In this document: piece after piece, positions 16,699 to 26,056 of the stretch
Layout of the letters: each line of letters begins with the position of its first letter
How positions within the stretch are numbered: the first letter of the stretch is position 1
Assembly: GCA_016194285.1 (NCBI GenBank)
Contig: JACQBZ010000060.1
Span: forward strand, 1 to 43,838
Length of the DNA: 43,838 nt
Source: Nitrospirota bacterium
GTDB taxonomy: Bacteria; Nitrospirota; Nitrospiria; JACQBZ01
Direction of reading: 5' to 3'
The notes under the pieces: generated by a model
Told to the model about the DNA's origin: nothing
Database searches by the model: none
Seen by the model: only the letters and a program-made list of their open reading frames with translations
Made by a program: the position numbers and the translations under genes

Positions 16699-16762
16699 CG
16701 CAGCCTGGTAGCGCACCTGCCTTGGGCGCAGGGGGTCCCCGGTTCAAATCCGGGCACCCCGA
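16689..16762 (+). tRNA. tRNA-Pro (anticodon TGG)
   Basis: CGGGGTG...CACCCCG-A forms the acceptor stem. The D-arm contains AGCGCAGCCTGGTAGCGC, the anticodon stem-loop CCTGC-CTTGGGC-GCAGG gives TGG, and the T-arm is CCCCGGTTCAAATCCGGGC. CCA is not encoded. The first ten bases coincide with the end of rdgB, including its TAG stop codon (16696-16698). Confidence 0.95.
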
Positions 16763-16785
16763 GATTTTTGTTTTGAAAAAATCTG

Positions 16786-16860
16786 GAGCAATGGAGCATT
16801 GGAGATTGGAACAATCGACAAGGCTCACATTGCGATCTATTTTCTAATGCTCCAATGCTC
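16786..16860. repeat. Imperfect inverted repeat between two tRNA genes
   Basis: GAGCAATGGAGCATTGG (16786-16802) can pair with CTAATGCTCCAATGCTC (16844-16860): 17 positions with one mismatch and one G-T wobble, enclosing a 41-base loop. The left arm itself is a short iteration of a TGGAGCA(A/T) unit. It may shape tRNA precursor processing or be a small intergenic repeat element; no transposase or T-run is nearby. Confidence 0.6.
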
Positions 16861-16898
16861 AAGAACTTTGCGCCGTCAATTCAGACTGGAAACGCTCC

Positions 16899-16972
16899 GC
16901 GCCCGTAGCTCAGGTGGATAGAGCATCTGCCTTCTAAGCAGAGGGTCGGGGGTTCGAATCCCTCCGGGCGCA
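16899..16972 (+). tRNA. tRNA-Arg (anticodon TCT)
   Basis: GCGCCCG...CGGGCGC-A forms the acceptor stem. The anticodon stem-loop TCTGC-CTTCTAA-GCAGA gives TCT (AGA codons), and the T-arm is GGGGGTTCGAATCCCTC. CCA is not encoded. It ends seven bases from the convergent stop codon of the glycosyltransferase. Confidence 0.95.
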
Positions 16973-16978
16973 AAGATT

Positions 16979-19127
16979 TTACCCGTTGAGAATGAATTCG
17001 CCGTGCTCGATTCGCAGAGTCCGCAGGTGCATGCGGCAGGGCATGGGTTTTAATGCGGGGTTGAACTTTGCCGTCAGAACTTGCGGGACAAAGGCCGGCA
17101 GCCAGAGTCCTCCCACATGAAATTGTAAGAATTTATAACCGAGATTCTCCTCGTTCACTAAGTAAGGCACAAGGGCCAGATCCAGACGCGGGATCCATCC
17201 CTTAGAGTCGGCATGAATCCGCAATTTCCCTTCTTGGAATTCCACTTCCGAATGCGGCGCACCTTTCAGGCCGGACAGATACGCATTCAGATCCGTTTGA
17301 GTGATCCTGAAATGGGGCGTTGCTTCCAACAGGCTGATGATTTCAAACTGCCCGTCCCGTAATAATTTATAGGGATTAACGGTTAGATCCGACAGTTCCA
17401 TTCCGAGATCCCGAACCATCAGGGATTGCCGCCCGTCGGGCTTTGACTCAACTCGAGCAGAGTCCATCGAGAAACTCACCCTTCGAAACCGTCCCGACAG
17501 TGTATCCTGATCTGAAATGGGCTCCACATGGATCGCCCAGCCCTGGGGGTCCTTCACATATTGTCCGAGATAACCCATTAGGGCGGATTTAAATCTTTCG
17601 ATAAATGCAGCCGGCGTGATTCCGGAAACCGGGGTGATATCCCGAACATAGATTTGAACAATGCTTCCGTCCGGGAGCGGTCGTTCCCATTTTTTCTTGA
17701 AGACCGCTTCGAAACCCTCCGGGTCCCGTTGAATCGTTTTCATGACCTCGACCGGGTCATGCGCGAATCCTTGGTCGCCGGTTTTTGTGACGACGAAGTC
17801 AGTAAAGGTGGGAAACCGTACCCACGTCGTGACGTCCAGCGGATACCGTTCCAATACCGCGTAATACTCGAAACCATGCCTCTGGAACTGGGCCAAATCC
17901 GGGATGACACGGACACGGGGCCGGGGATGGTAGGACTTTTGCGTTTGGATGAACTCAAAGGCGTCTTTCAACGGCCAGGCCTCCCGCTGAGGCGGGAATG
18001 CGAGAAACGTATTTATTACCGTATAAAGGCCGAGGCCGATCAGGCCCAGCCCCGTTACCCATGGCTTCCAGCGAAAATTTTTAAGCCAGCCTATCGCGAT
18101 CAGGCCTACCGCAGGCAAAAACGGCATGGTAAATCGGATATCTTTATTCCGGAGTAGGGTCAAGATGCCGTATCCACTGATGATCCAGAGAAAGAGGATC
18201 GGGTTCTTCTTGAGATCTTCACGCAGATAAAATACGACGCCGACCGCGAAAAAGATAAGCCAAAGGTAGTGGATGTCTCTAGGAAACAACCTGGCATAGT
18301 AAATAAGGGATTGCGCCGTGAAGATCTCCGGATCACCCTCTTTAACCCCGTTACTTGTGAATCGAGTTGTCATGAAGAGCAGATGCGATAGATGCTCCAC
18401 GAACCACGGAAGGGCGACCACGCCCCAGATCGCGAAGGCGACCATGATGTTCATCCCCCTTTTGAGACGGTCATCAGCACGGAGGGCCTGGACAACCAGA
18501 TAAATCAGGGGCAGAAAAATAAAAAAAAGATAAGACCATTTGGTGAGGGTCGCAAGCCCGGAGATCAGTCCTCGCCCAGGCGGTCATGGCCGTCGTTGGG
18601 ATATCCAGCATAAATATCCGGGACTGGTCTATAATGATCGGAAATGAGGTCACCGCCACGGCGGCCAGAAGACCGATTTCGGGTGAATACAGATGGGTGC
18701 CGAGGCGGTACACCGCAAGCATCAGAAGGCCAAGAAAAAGTTGATTTAGTATCCAAGTGGCGGTGTCGATGTCGGGAGGCAAAAAGAAATAGAACACCGA
18801 CGTGGCCAAAGTCGCAAGCGGTGGATAATAATTATCCACATTGAGCAGGGCCGCGAGGCCGCTGGTCGAGAGACCCAGCCTCTGTAGAACATGATAATAC
18901 AGGAGGCTGGACATGAGGTGATTCAACGGATCGTGGTAGGGGGGGACTGGGATTCCGACATTCGCGAGAGTCTCCAGGGGGCCCGAACCTCTTGCAGTCG
19001 GGTTCTCTTTTCTATAACATAATGGCGACGTCCGCGCAACCTCACGAAGTGAATCGAGGCATAATCCATCCGGGCCGTCCGTTAACCGGAGAGGGTTGAC
19101 AAGCCGTCTGTTTCTTGGTAAAAGCAA
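16979..19127 (-). pseudogene. GT-C glycosyltransferase fused to a DUF2993/LmeA-like domain, frameshifted
   Basis: Two minus-strand ORFs, 18474-19127 (N part) and 16979-18454 (C part), together read as one membrane glycosyltransferase of the GT39/ArnT/PMT type. The N part has PPYHDPLNHLMSSLLYY and NVDNYYPPLATL plus membrane segments. The frame changes near 18555-18575, where TAMTAWAR should continue into LISGLATLTKW of the other frame. The expected loop is also short there, so a deletion is possible. The N terminus lacks the usual first membrane helix. After several more membrane spans, the last 190 or so residues resemble DUF2993 (LmeA-type, periplasmic lipid-binding): LGMELSDLTVNPYKLLRDG...FRITQTDLNAYLSGL. 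If the frameshift is an assembly error the gene would be intact; otherwise it is a pseudogene. Confidence 0.7.
19096..19124 (+). promoter_or_regulatory. Candidate promoter of the livK-like gene
   Basis: TTGACA (19096-19101) with 17 bases to TAAAAG (19119-19124). The -35 is perfect, the -10 is weak. Confidence 0.45.
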
Positions 19128-19148
19128 GACTTTACATGCGACGGCCGT

Positions 19149-20336
19149 ATGGGTCTTAAGAGAAATTGGATGATGCGAGTGTCGGAACAGACGGCTTATC
19201 CGTGGGTGACGCTTGGACTTGTGGCGGTTTCAATTTTTGCGTCCGTCGGCGGGGCCGGATGCGGCCGTCCGTCGGTCGATACGATTCGTGTCGCCGTCGC
19301 GGGACCGATGACGGGTGATCAAAGCAAACAAGGCACGGATCTTAAGAACGGGGTCGAGCTGGCCGTGACGGATTGGAATGAGAAAGGCGGAGTGCTGGGG
19401 AAAAGGATCGAGCTCCTGGTCGGCGATGATCAGCATGATCCCAAGCAAGCCGTGGCGATCGCGAACAAGTTTGTGAATTCCGGCGTGGTGGGCGTGGTGG
19501 GCCATTGGAATTCCAGCGCGTCGATTCCGGCTTCGGAGGTCTATCACGGGGCGAACATTTCGATGATCACCCCGGCCTCGACCAACCCGCAGGTGACCGA
19601 TCGGGGTTATACAAATGTCTTCCGCGTCTGCGGTCGAGATGATCAACAGGGGAAGGTGGCGGCCGAGTTTGTCGTCACACAACTGAAGGCCAAACGGGTG
19701 GCGGTACTGCATGACAAGACCACCTACGGGCAGGGCCTGGCGGACGAATTTAAGAAGTCGTTGAACGCTTCGGGCGGCGGCCGGGTCGAGGTCGTCTACT
19801 ACAGTGGGATTACCCAAGGGGACAAAGACTTCCGCGGTGTTTTGACGACGGTGGCCTCCAAAAAGCCGGATGTTTATTTCTTCGGCGGAATCTATCCCGA
19901 GGGAGGGCTTCTGGTCAAGCAAGCCAGGGAAGTCGGTCTGAAGGCGCCGATGGTCAGCGGCGACGGGGTCATCGATCCCGTCTTCGTCCAGATCGCCGGG
20001 GAAGCGGCCGAGGGGACCTACTTGACCTTCAGTCCGGATACCACCAAGCTGCCGACCGCGCAGGAGGTGCTGAAGAAGTACCGGGCGCGGTACGGCGAAC
20101 CCGGGCCGTATTCCTTCTATGCCTATGACGCGGCCCAGGTCTTGTTACGGGCCATTCAGTCGGCGGGAACCACGGACGGATCGAAAATCAGCCAGGCGAT
20201 TCATATAAGCCGGTATGATGGAATCACCGGCCGGCTTCAGTTCGATTCGAAAGGGGATCTGCTCACGACCCAGTACGTCGTGTGGATTACGAAGAACGGA
20301 ACATTTGAAGAGTTCTGGGCCCCTTCCGGAACATAA
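19149..20336 (+). CDS. livK: Branched-chain amino-acid ABC transporter, substrate-binding lipoprotein
   Basis: This periplasmic-binding protein of type I (LivJ/LivK fold) captures leucine, isoleucine or valine, or a related ligand, for the LivHMGF transporter. The 395-residue product has a lipoprotein signal ending GGAGC (Cys about 38). The mature start IRVAVAGPMTGDQSKQGTDLKNGVELAV is typical, and later blocks are VGVVGHWNSSASIPAS, MITPASTNPQVTDRGY and YAYDAAQVLLRAI. Several ATGs lie before the signal core (19149, 19170, 19173); I keep the longest frame. The transporter genes livHMGF begin about 2.9 kb downstream, after three unrelated genes. Ligand specificity cannot be told from sequence alone. 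Confidence 0.9.
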   Translation: MGLKRNWMMRVSEQTAYPWVTLGLVAVSIFASVGGAGCGRPSVDTIRVAVAGPMTGDQSKQGTDLKNGVELAVTDWNEKGGVLGKRIELLVGDDQHDPKQAVAIANKFVNSGVVGVVGHWNSSASIPASEVYHGANISMITPASTNPQVTDRGYTNVFRVCGRDDQQGKVAAEFVVTQLKAKRVAVLHDKTTYGQGLADEFKKSLNASGGGRVEVVYYSGITQGDKDFRGVLTTVASKKPDVYFFGGIYPEGGLLVKQAREVGLKAPMVSGDGVIDPVFVQIAGEAAEGTYLTFSPDTTKLPTAQEVLKKYRARYGEPGPYSFYAYDAAQVLLRAIQSAGTTDGSKISQAIHISRYDGITGRLQFDSKGDLLTTQYVVWITKNGTFEEFWAPSGT

Positions 20337-20359
20337 AGTGAGCTCCGTCAAGGGAAACG

Positions 20360-20941
20360 TTGGAACGATCCATGGATCCGAAGGATGATGCCATTCTCGA
20401 GAAGGGCGTGATGCTGGTCGCAATGCCCACGCTGTTGGATCCGAACTTCCGGCAGACGGTTGTCCTGCTCTGCGAACACGGAACCCAGGGAGCGATGGGT
20501 CTTGTCCTCAATCGTCCGACGAGCGTTCCGCTCTCCACGATCTATCCGGAGGCCGCGAAGCTGTATGGACGGGAAGATCCGGTGTTTGTCGGAGGCCCTG
20601 TCCAGACCAATGCACTGATGATTCTGTACCAAGGCGATGGGATTCCAACGGCCCATTCGGTATCGGAGGACGTCCAACTCACCGGCGACCTACACCTGCT
20701 GCAGACACTTGAACGCCCTGTAGGATCCGATCTGCGGATTCGATTTTTCCTGGGATACGCTGGCTGGGCGTCTGGCCAGCTTGAGATGGAGCTTCGCGCC
20801 GGGGCCTGGAGGCTGTTGCCCTGCGATTCAAAAATCATTTTTCAGGATGATCCCCTCCGCATCTGGCCCCGGCTGATGCAGACCTTAGGCCAGGAATGGG
20901 CCGTTTATGCGGACATGCCCCCCGACCCGCGCCTGAATTGA
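20360..20941 (+). CDS. YqgE/AlgH family protein (UPF0301)
   Basis: The product matches the DUF179 family by KGVMLVAMPTLLDPNFRQTVVLLCEH near the N terminus, GAMGLVLNRPT, VFVGGPVQ and FLGYAGWASGQLEMEL. Length is normal (193 residues from the TTG at 20360; an ATG at 20372 is the alternative). The biochemical role of the family is not established; AlgH was named for an effect on alginate regulation in Pseudomonas. It may be co-transcribed with livK 23 bases upstream. Confidence 0.9.
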   Translation: MERSMDPKDDAILEKGVMLVAMPTLLDPNFRQTVVLLCEHGTQGAMGLVLNRPTSVPLSTIYPEAAKLYGREDPVFVGGPVQTNALMILYQGDGIPTAHSVSEDVQLTGDLHLLQTLERPVGSDLRIRFFLGYAGWASGQLEMELRAGAWRLLPCDSKIIFQDDPLRIWPRLMQTLGQEWAVYADMPPDPRLN

Positions 20942-20969
20942 TCCGATCCCGGACCGGTACTTCAAATCC

Positions 20970-21749
20970 TCAAATCGTCCGGGCGCGGACCCGGAAGTCC
21001 ACGTTGTCCTTCACCCACTGCCAGAGACGCAGTTGTCCGGCCGGATCCGCGTCCGCCTGAACCTGCGCGCTCCATCCTTTCATCACCTCGGCCTCGACCG
21101 TCCAGAGCCGCACCCGCTGGCGCGGAATGTACTTACGCCAGTGATCCCCTACCTTGGGACTGGCGTAAGCGAGCCGGAGGGTGAGATTCTTGGAGAGATA
21201 CTCGATCGGAGTAAGATCGATCGTTTTATATAAGTCGCGGGGGTCGGTCTTGGCGGTTGGGGTTCCGATGTCCGGAATTCCGTCGCTGACGATCACGACG
21301 GTGATCGGAGCCAGGATCAGGTTCCGCTCCTTCGAGATCCGCGCCACCTGCTGAATAAAGGCATTGAAGTCGGTCAGGGTGTCGGTCGCCGGAAACCACC
21401 CCCGGAGGTCGGCCTCGATCTGGGCGATGTCCTTGCCCTGAAAGTCATGGATCGGATGAAAGGCCTTCGGTTCGTTCATGCCCCTTCCGCCGATTGATCC
21501 CACAAACACCTCCCGGGGCTTTTCCAGACCGTCCAGCTCATTAAGATGGCCGTAGATGTAATGGGCCAGGAACGACAGGGCGTCGTCGTAGTACCCCGAG
21601 GTGCGAAATGAGCCGCTGGTGTCGACCCCGATGAAAAGGGTCATATGCGTCTTACCCTCGGCCGGCTTCAGATTGCAGGCCGTAAGGGTCAAGGACATCA
21701 TCACGGCACCGACCCACCCGATAAAGGCAACCAAATTTATGCGCTTCAT
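20970..21749 (-). CDS. von Willebrand factor A-domain lipoprotein
   Basis: The 259-residue product has a signal peptide ending in the lipobox LTAC (Cys 25), then a vWA domain beginning FIGVDTSGSF, which supplies the MIDAS motif DxSxS. A later SDGIPD supplies the conserved second MIDAS Asp. vWA domains mediate metal-dependent protein binding or assembly. The start overlaps the end of the upstream membrane-protein gene by ATGA, so the two are translationally coupled and probably act as a complex: a membrane-anchored vWA protein on the periplasmic side with a multispan partner. I do not recognise the pair as a named system. It converges on yqgE. Confidence 0.82.
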   Translation of the reverse strand: MKRINLVAFIGWVGAVMMSLTLTACNLKPAEGKTHMTLFIGVDTSGSFRTSGYYDDALSFLAHYIYGHLNELDGLEKPREVFVGSIGGRGMNEPKAFHPIHDFQGKDIAQIEADLRGWFPATDTLTDFNAFIQQVARISKERNLILAPITVVIVSDGIPDIGTPTAKTDPRDLYKTIDLTPIEYLSKNLTLRLAYASPKVGDHWRKYIPRQRVRLWTVEAEVMKGWSAQVQADADPAGQLRLWQWVKDNVDFRVRARTI

Positions 21750-22969
21750 GGGTTCACCTTCTTCGACTGGAGTTGCAGTTGGGCCAGGATCCCCTGCGGT
21801 TCCATGATCGCTTTTAAGTTCTTGAACGGGATACTGAAAACGGGGTACGATGCCACGAGGATCATCGCAAAGTTCAAAGCCGCGGCCAGTACGTGGAGAG
21901 CCGGCAGCGAAAGATACTCCAGCATCTCCTGGCTTTTATCATGCAGCCAGCCGACCTCGCGCTTGAAATCCTCAATCGGTGCGCGCCACCAGACCGGGCT
22001 CTCGGCGGCGAGCGGTCCCGCTTCGGCCCCTTCCGGCATGGCCATCGGTTTTCGGGAGATGAAGGCCAGAAGCGGCGGAGTGCCAAACTGTCCGAACAGG
22101 AACCAGGTCATGCCGCGGACGCCGACCCAGGCGAATGCGGCAAGGGCCAGGGTGGAAGCGATGCCCATGCGGAGCTCCTCGCTGGTCTGCTGCGCGATCC
22201 ACGGCGTGATTGCGTCCACCAGCTCACGATAGAGGAACATCACTTCAAAAAACATCACGAAGAGTTCGACCACGATCATCTGGATCAGAAATTTGTACTC
22301 TTTCTTCTTGAAGGTGTCGAACAGGATCTGGAGGCAGGCGAAGCTTCCCATGATCAGCAGGAAGAGGAACATAAACAGAACCGGCCCGGTGAACTGGGGT
22401 GCATCGGTTCCCGCCAGGTCGGCCAGGACCTCCGATACGGTCGGATACAGCGTATAGGTGAAGATCAAGGCTTCCAGCAAACACCAGGCGATCAACAAAA
22501 TAAATGCGATCCACGGCACCCCGGGCTGAAAATAGCTTTTTGTCATCTTTCCGGTCATCGCGAAGGGGAGGAACAGGATCTGTTTGAAGGCATCGGTCAT
22601 CAAACGCAGCGCGAGACGCGTCAGCGTGAAGCCCCATCCGATCGCGACGGTGACGACACGGAACAGCCCCACCCAATACAGCCAGATCGCCCGTGCCGCG
22701 TCCCACCAGGCCAAGAGGATCATCGTAATGAACTTGACGCGCCCCGAGCGGAACGGGAGCGTGTAGATCGAAAGTTGAGTGCACCAGACGGCGCTTACAA
22801 TGAGTAGAGCCGGAAAGATCATCAGAATAAACTTTCCGGCCGCAATCCACCCGGAAGGGGAATCGAGAAAGAAATCCAGGATGGCTTGCTGCATGACCGG
22901 TATCCAAGCGATCGGTGCCGCCAGGGCTTCAATAATTTCCTTCCATTGCTCGGGAAGTTGATCAAACAT
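21746..22969 (-). CDS. Multispan membrane protein, partner of the vWA lipoprotein
   Basis: I do not recognise the family. The 407-residue product has about eight hydrophobic segments (roughly residues 43-62, 78-110, 150-172, 195-215, 225-250, 270-290, plus one near the C terminus around 370-390). Its central hydrophilic stretch, around 310-360, includes FISRKPMAMPEGAEAG. The start is supported by GAAGGAGGG eight bases before the ATG. The stop overlaps the start of the vWA lipoprotein. It has a promoter about 80-100 bases upstream and a striking hairpin in the leader, so expression may be attenuated. Confidence 0.7.
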   Translation of the reverse strand: MFDQLPEQWKEIIEALAAPIAWIPVMQQAILDFFLDSPSGWIAAGKFILMIFPALLIVSAVWCTQLSIYTLPFRSGRVKFITMILLAWWDAARAIWLYWVGLFRVVTVAIGWGFTLTRLALRLMTDAFKQILFLPFAMTGKMTKSYFQPGVPWIAFILLIAWCLLEALIFTYTLYPTVSEVLADLAGTDAPQFTGPVLFMFLFLLIMGSFACLQILFDTFKKKEYKFLIQMIVVELFVMFFEVMFLYRELVDAITPWIAQQTSEELRMGIASTLALAAFAWVGVRGMTWFLFGQFGTPPLLAFISRKPMAMPEGAEAGPLAAESPVWWRAPIEDFKREVGWLHDKSQEMLEYLSLPALHVLAAALNFAMILVASYPVFSIPFKNLKAIMEPQGILAQLQLQSKKVNP

Positions 22970-23005
22970 GGGAATCCCTCCTTCGATGCTCTATATAATA
23001 TAGAT

Positions 23006-23037
23006 AAAAATTAAAAATAAGGAGCGGTGCTCCTTAT
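23006..23037 (-). terminator. Intrinsic-terminator-like hairpin at the 5' end of the membrane-protein mRNA
   Basis: On the minus strand ATAAGGAGC-ACC-GCTCCTTAT is a perfect 9-bp stem with a 3-base loop, followed by TTTTAATTTTT. It starts about four bases after the predicted transcription start and lies about 40 bases before the coding sequence. Nothing else on this strand would need terminating, so it acts either as an attenuator or as a 5' stabilising hairpin. Confidence 0.75.
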
Positions 23038-23047
23038 AATCAATCTC

Positions 23048-23075
23048 AAGATAACAGAAGACCCGGGGTTGTCAA
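23048..23075 (-). promoter_or_regulatory. Promoter of the membrane protein-vWA operon
   Basis: TTGACA (23070-23075), 16 bases, TATCTT (23048-23053) on the minus strand, with start of transcription expected near 23041. Confidence 0.6.
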
Positions 23076-23194
23076 GCGCAAGAGAAGGCTGTAATGAGTT
23101 GATAAACATCTTATTTTTTGTCGGAGAAAAAATTGGTCCAGGGAACGGAAATGTACGACGATGGACAGAACTGTACATCGGAATGGTCGATGCA

Positions 23195-23223
23195 TTGACA
23201 TCCGCACCCCGTCATGTTAGATA
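23195..23223 (+). promoter_or_regulatory. Promoter of livHM
   Basis: TTGACA (23195-23200), 17 bases, TAGATA (23218-23223), followed by GGAGG and the livH ATG. Just upstream, TGTAC...GTACA half-sites (23152-23180 region) form a spaced inverted repeat that could be an operator; this is tentative. Confidence 0.6.
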
Positions 23224-23254
23224 TACCCCCAATTTTGCGGAGGTATAAACGCGA

Positions 23255-24153
<899 letters not shown>

Positions 24154-24157
<4 letters not shown>

Positions 24158-25467
24158 CATGTCTGCTGCGGGCCCGTACTCGGCGTTTCGCAGCCGAGTA
24201 TTGCAGCCGATGTGTCGCAGCATGCAGGTCGGCGGATCGGAATGTGCGGCTGGCATTGAATTTGAAAACCTTATCTTATATCGGAATCCCGGTCTGGATC
24301 GGACTTCTGGTCCTGCCGTTTATAGGAAGCGAACGGGCCCTGGCCTTGGCCGGAGTCACATTTTTGGGCGGGCTCTTCTGGCAGATGGCGACCCGGGTTT
24401 CAAGATCGGTGCAGTTTTTACCCCAAATCGGGATCCTGCTCGAAGAGACCGGCCGGCTTATTCGCGTGGCAAGCGAGTGGAAGCCGGCGGATCGACAACG
24501 GCGGGCCTTGACCATCATAGTGACGGGCGCTGTTTTGATCCTGCCGTTGGGACTGAATAACTATTTTATTGATGTCCTGACCCTGGCCGGTATTTATGTC
24601 GTCTTGGCCTTGGGGTTGAATATCGTCGTGGGCATGGCCGGACTTTTGGATCTGGGGTATATCTCCTTTTATGCGATCGGCGCCTACAGTTATGCATTGC
24701 TGTCCACTCGGTTGGGGATTTCCTTTTGGTGGGCCCTTCCCCTCGGCGGCATGGCCGCAGCCGCGTCCGGCGTCGTTCTGGGCGTTATCACACTGCGGCT
24801 GCGCGGGGATTACTTTGCGATCGTGACGTTGGGTTTTGTCCAGATCGTTCATCTCGTTTTGAACAACTGGGACCGCGTGACGAACGGCCCCAACGGCATT
24901 CTCAACATCGGTCGTCCGGCTCTCGGGGCGTTTGTCTTCAGCCAGCCGATCCATTTCTACTACCTGATTCTGGCCATCGTGTTACTGACCATTCTGGCCG
25001 TCGACCGGCTCAACCGGTCGCGCATCGGTCGGGCATGGATTGCGATCCGGGAGGATGAGATTGCCGCCCAGGCGACGGGCGTGGACACGACCCGGTTGAA
25101 GATTCTCGCATTCGCGCTGGGGGCGGTCTGGGCCGGGGTCGCCGGGGTTTTTTTCGCCGCGAAGTATGCGTTTGTGTCCCCGGAGAGTTTCACCTTCTTC
25201 GAGTCGGTTATCGTCCTGTCCATGGTGGTGCTGGGCGGAATGGGGAGCGTCCCCGGCGTGATCCTGGGGGCCTTGATCGTGGTCATCCTGCCGGAGGTCC
25301 TTCGCGAATTCGCGAGCTACCGGATGCTGGTTTTTGGCGCGGCGCTGGTCCTGATGATGATCTTCCGTCCGCAGGGATTGATCGGCAATCCTCGCCGGAG
25401 AGTCGAACTTCGATGCCAGGATGAAGGCCGGCTGCTTCGCCCGCATACGGACGGCAAGCGTATGTGA
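24154..25467 (+). CDS. livM: Branched-chain amino-acid ABC transporter permease LivM
   Basis: LivM is the second permease subunit. Family motifs: YVVLALGLNIVVGMAGLLDLGYISFYAIGAY, LRGDYFAIVTLGF, GRAWIAIREDEIAAQATGVDTTRLK and VVLGGMGSVPGVILGA. About ten membrane spans. The frame opens at a GTG (24154) that overlaps the livH stop. The first 30 residues (Cys/Arg-rich, MTCLLRARTRRF) look unlike LivM, so the true start may be the GTG at 24244 (VRLALNLKTLSY). It is followed head-on by the LEA14-like gene, which separates it from livG. Confidence 0.94.
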
Positions 25468-25489
25468 GCGTAGGGGGGAGGCGAGACTG

Positions 25490-25990
25490 TTACGAAGCAT
25501 TGCCGGACGGCGGGCTGAACGAGCGTTGATGTTTGAGGTCGATCGTTCCGGTGCGGCTGTAAGGAAACTCCAGGCGGCCCAGGAATGACCGGACCGCAAG
25601 CGATCCCTGGATGCGGTATTCCACGGTATCGAAGCCGATCAGTGATTTGAGGCCCTTTTCCAGGTCTTGAAAGGTGGTCTTCAGCGGGAGCGAAATGGGG
25701 GTGACGCTCCGACGCGGGATCGAGATGGGTTCGGTCGCTTCCCCTTGTGCGACCGGGCGGTCGTTCAGATAGACCGAGTAGGTGAAGGCCGTTACCGTGA
25801 GGCCGAATCCGTTCGGATTTTCCAGTTCGACCAGAAAGGTCAGAGTCGCGCCGGTCAGGCTCAGGCCGGTGACATGAATCTCTTGGATTGCCACGGTCGG
25901 ACGGGTGATCATCCGACTGAAGCAGCCGGAAAGGAAAAGGGACGCCGTCAACAGCACGATAAAGGTTTTTCGATACGATGACATGATCAT
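25490..25990 (-). CDS. LEA14-like (WHy/LEA_2 domain) lipoprotein
   Basis: The 166-residue product has a lipoprotein signal ending LSGC (Cys about 23) and then one LEA_2/WHy domain. Evidence for the domain is the pattern AIQEIHVTGLSLTGATLTFLVELENPNGFGLTVTAFTYSVYLN, including the conserved NPNxxGL, and the C-terminal half with IPRRSVTPISLPL. Bacterial members are exported and linked to desiccation or envelope stress, without a settled function. It lies on the minus strand between livM and livG and so breaks the liv operon; its start is 66 bases from livG, divergently arranged. Confidence 0.82.
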   Translation of the reverse strand: MIMSSYRKTFIVLLTASLFLSGCFSRMITRPTVAIQEIHVTGLSLTGATLTFLVELENPNGFGLTVTAFTYSVYLNDRPVAQGEATEPISIPRRSVTPISLPLKTTFQDLEKGLKSLIGFDTVEYRIQGSLAVRSFLGRLEFPYSRTGTIDLKHQRSFSPPSGNAS

Positions 25991-26056
25991 GTCGGTGCCT
26001 CAAGATACCGCAGATGAGCCGAAACTGCAAGGGGGGATCTTTGTTCGGAGTCGACC

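Noticed and set aside
23027-23248. 73-residue plus-strand ORF before livH
   Set aside because: It overlaps the divergent promoter and the hairpin, has no family resemblance and no clear ribosome binding site.
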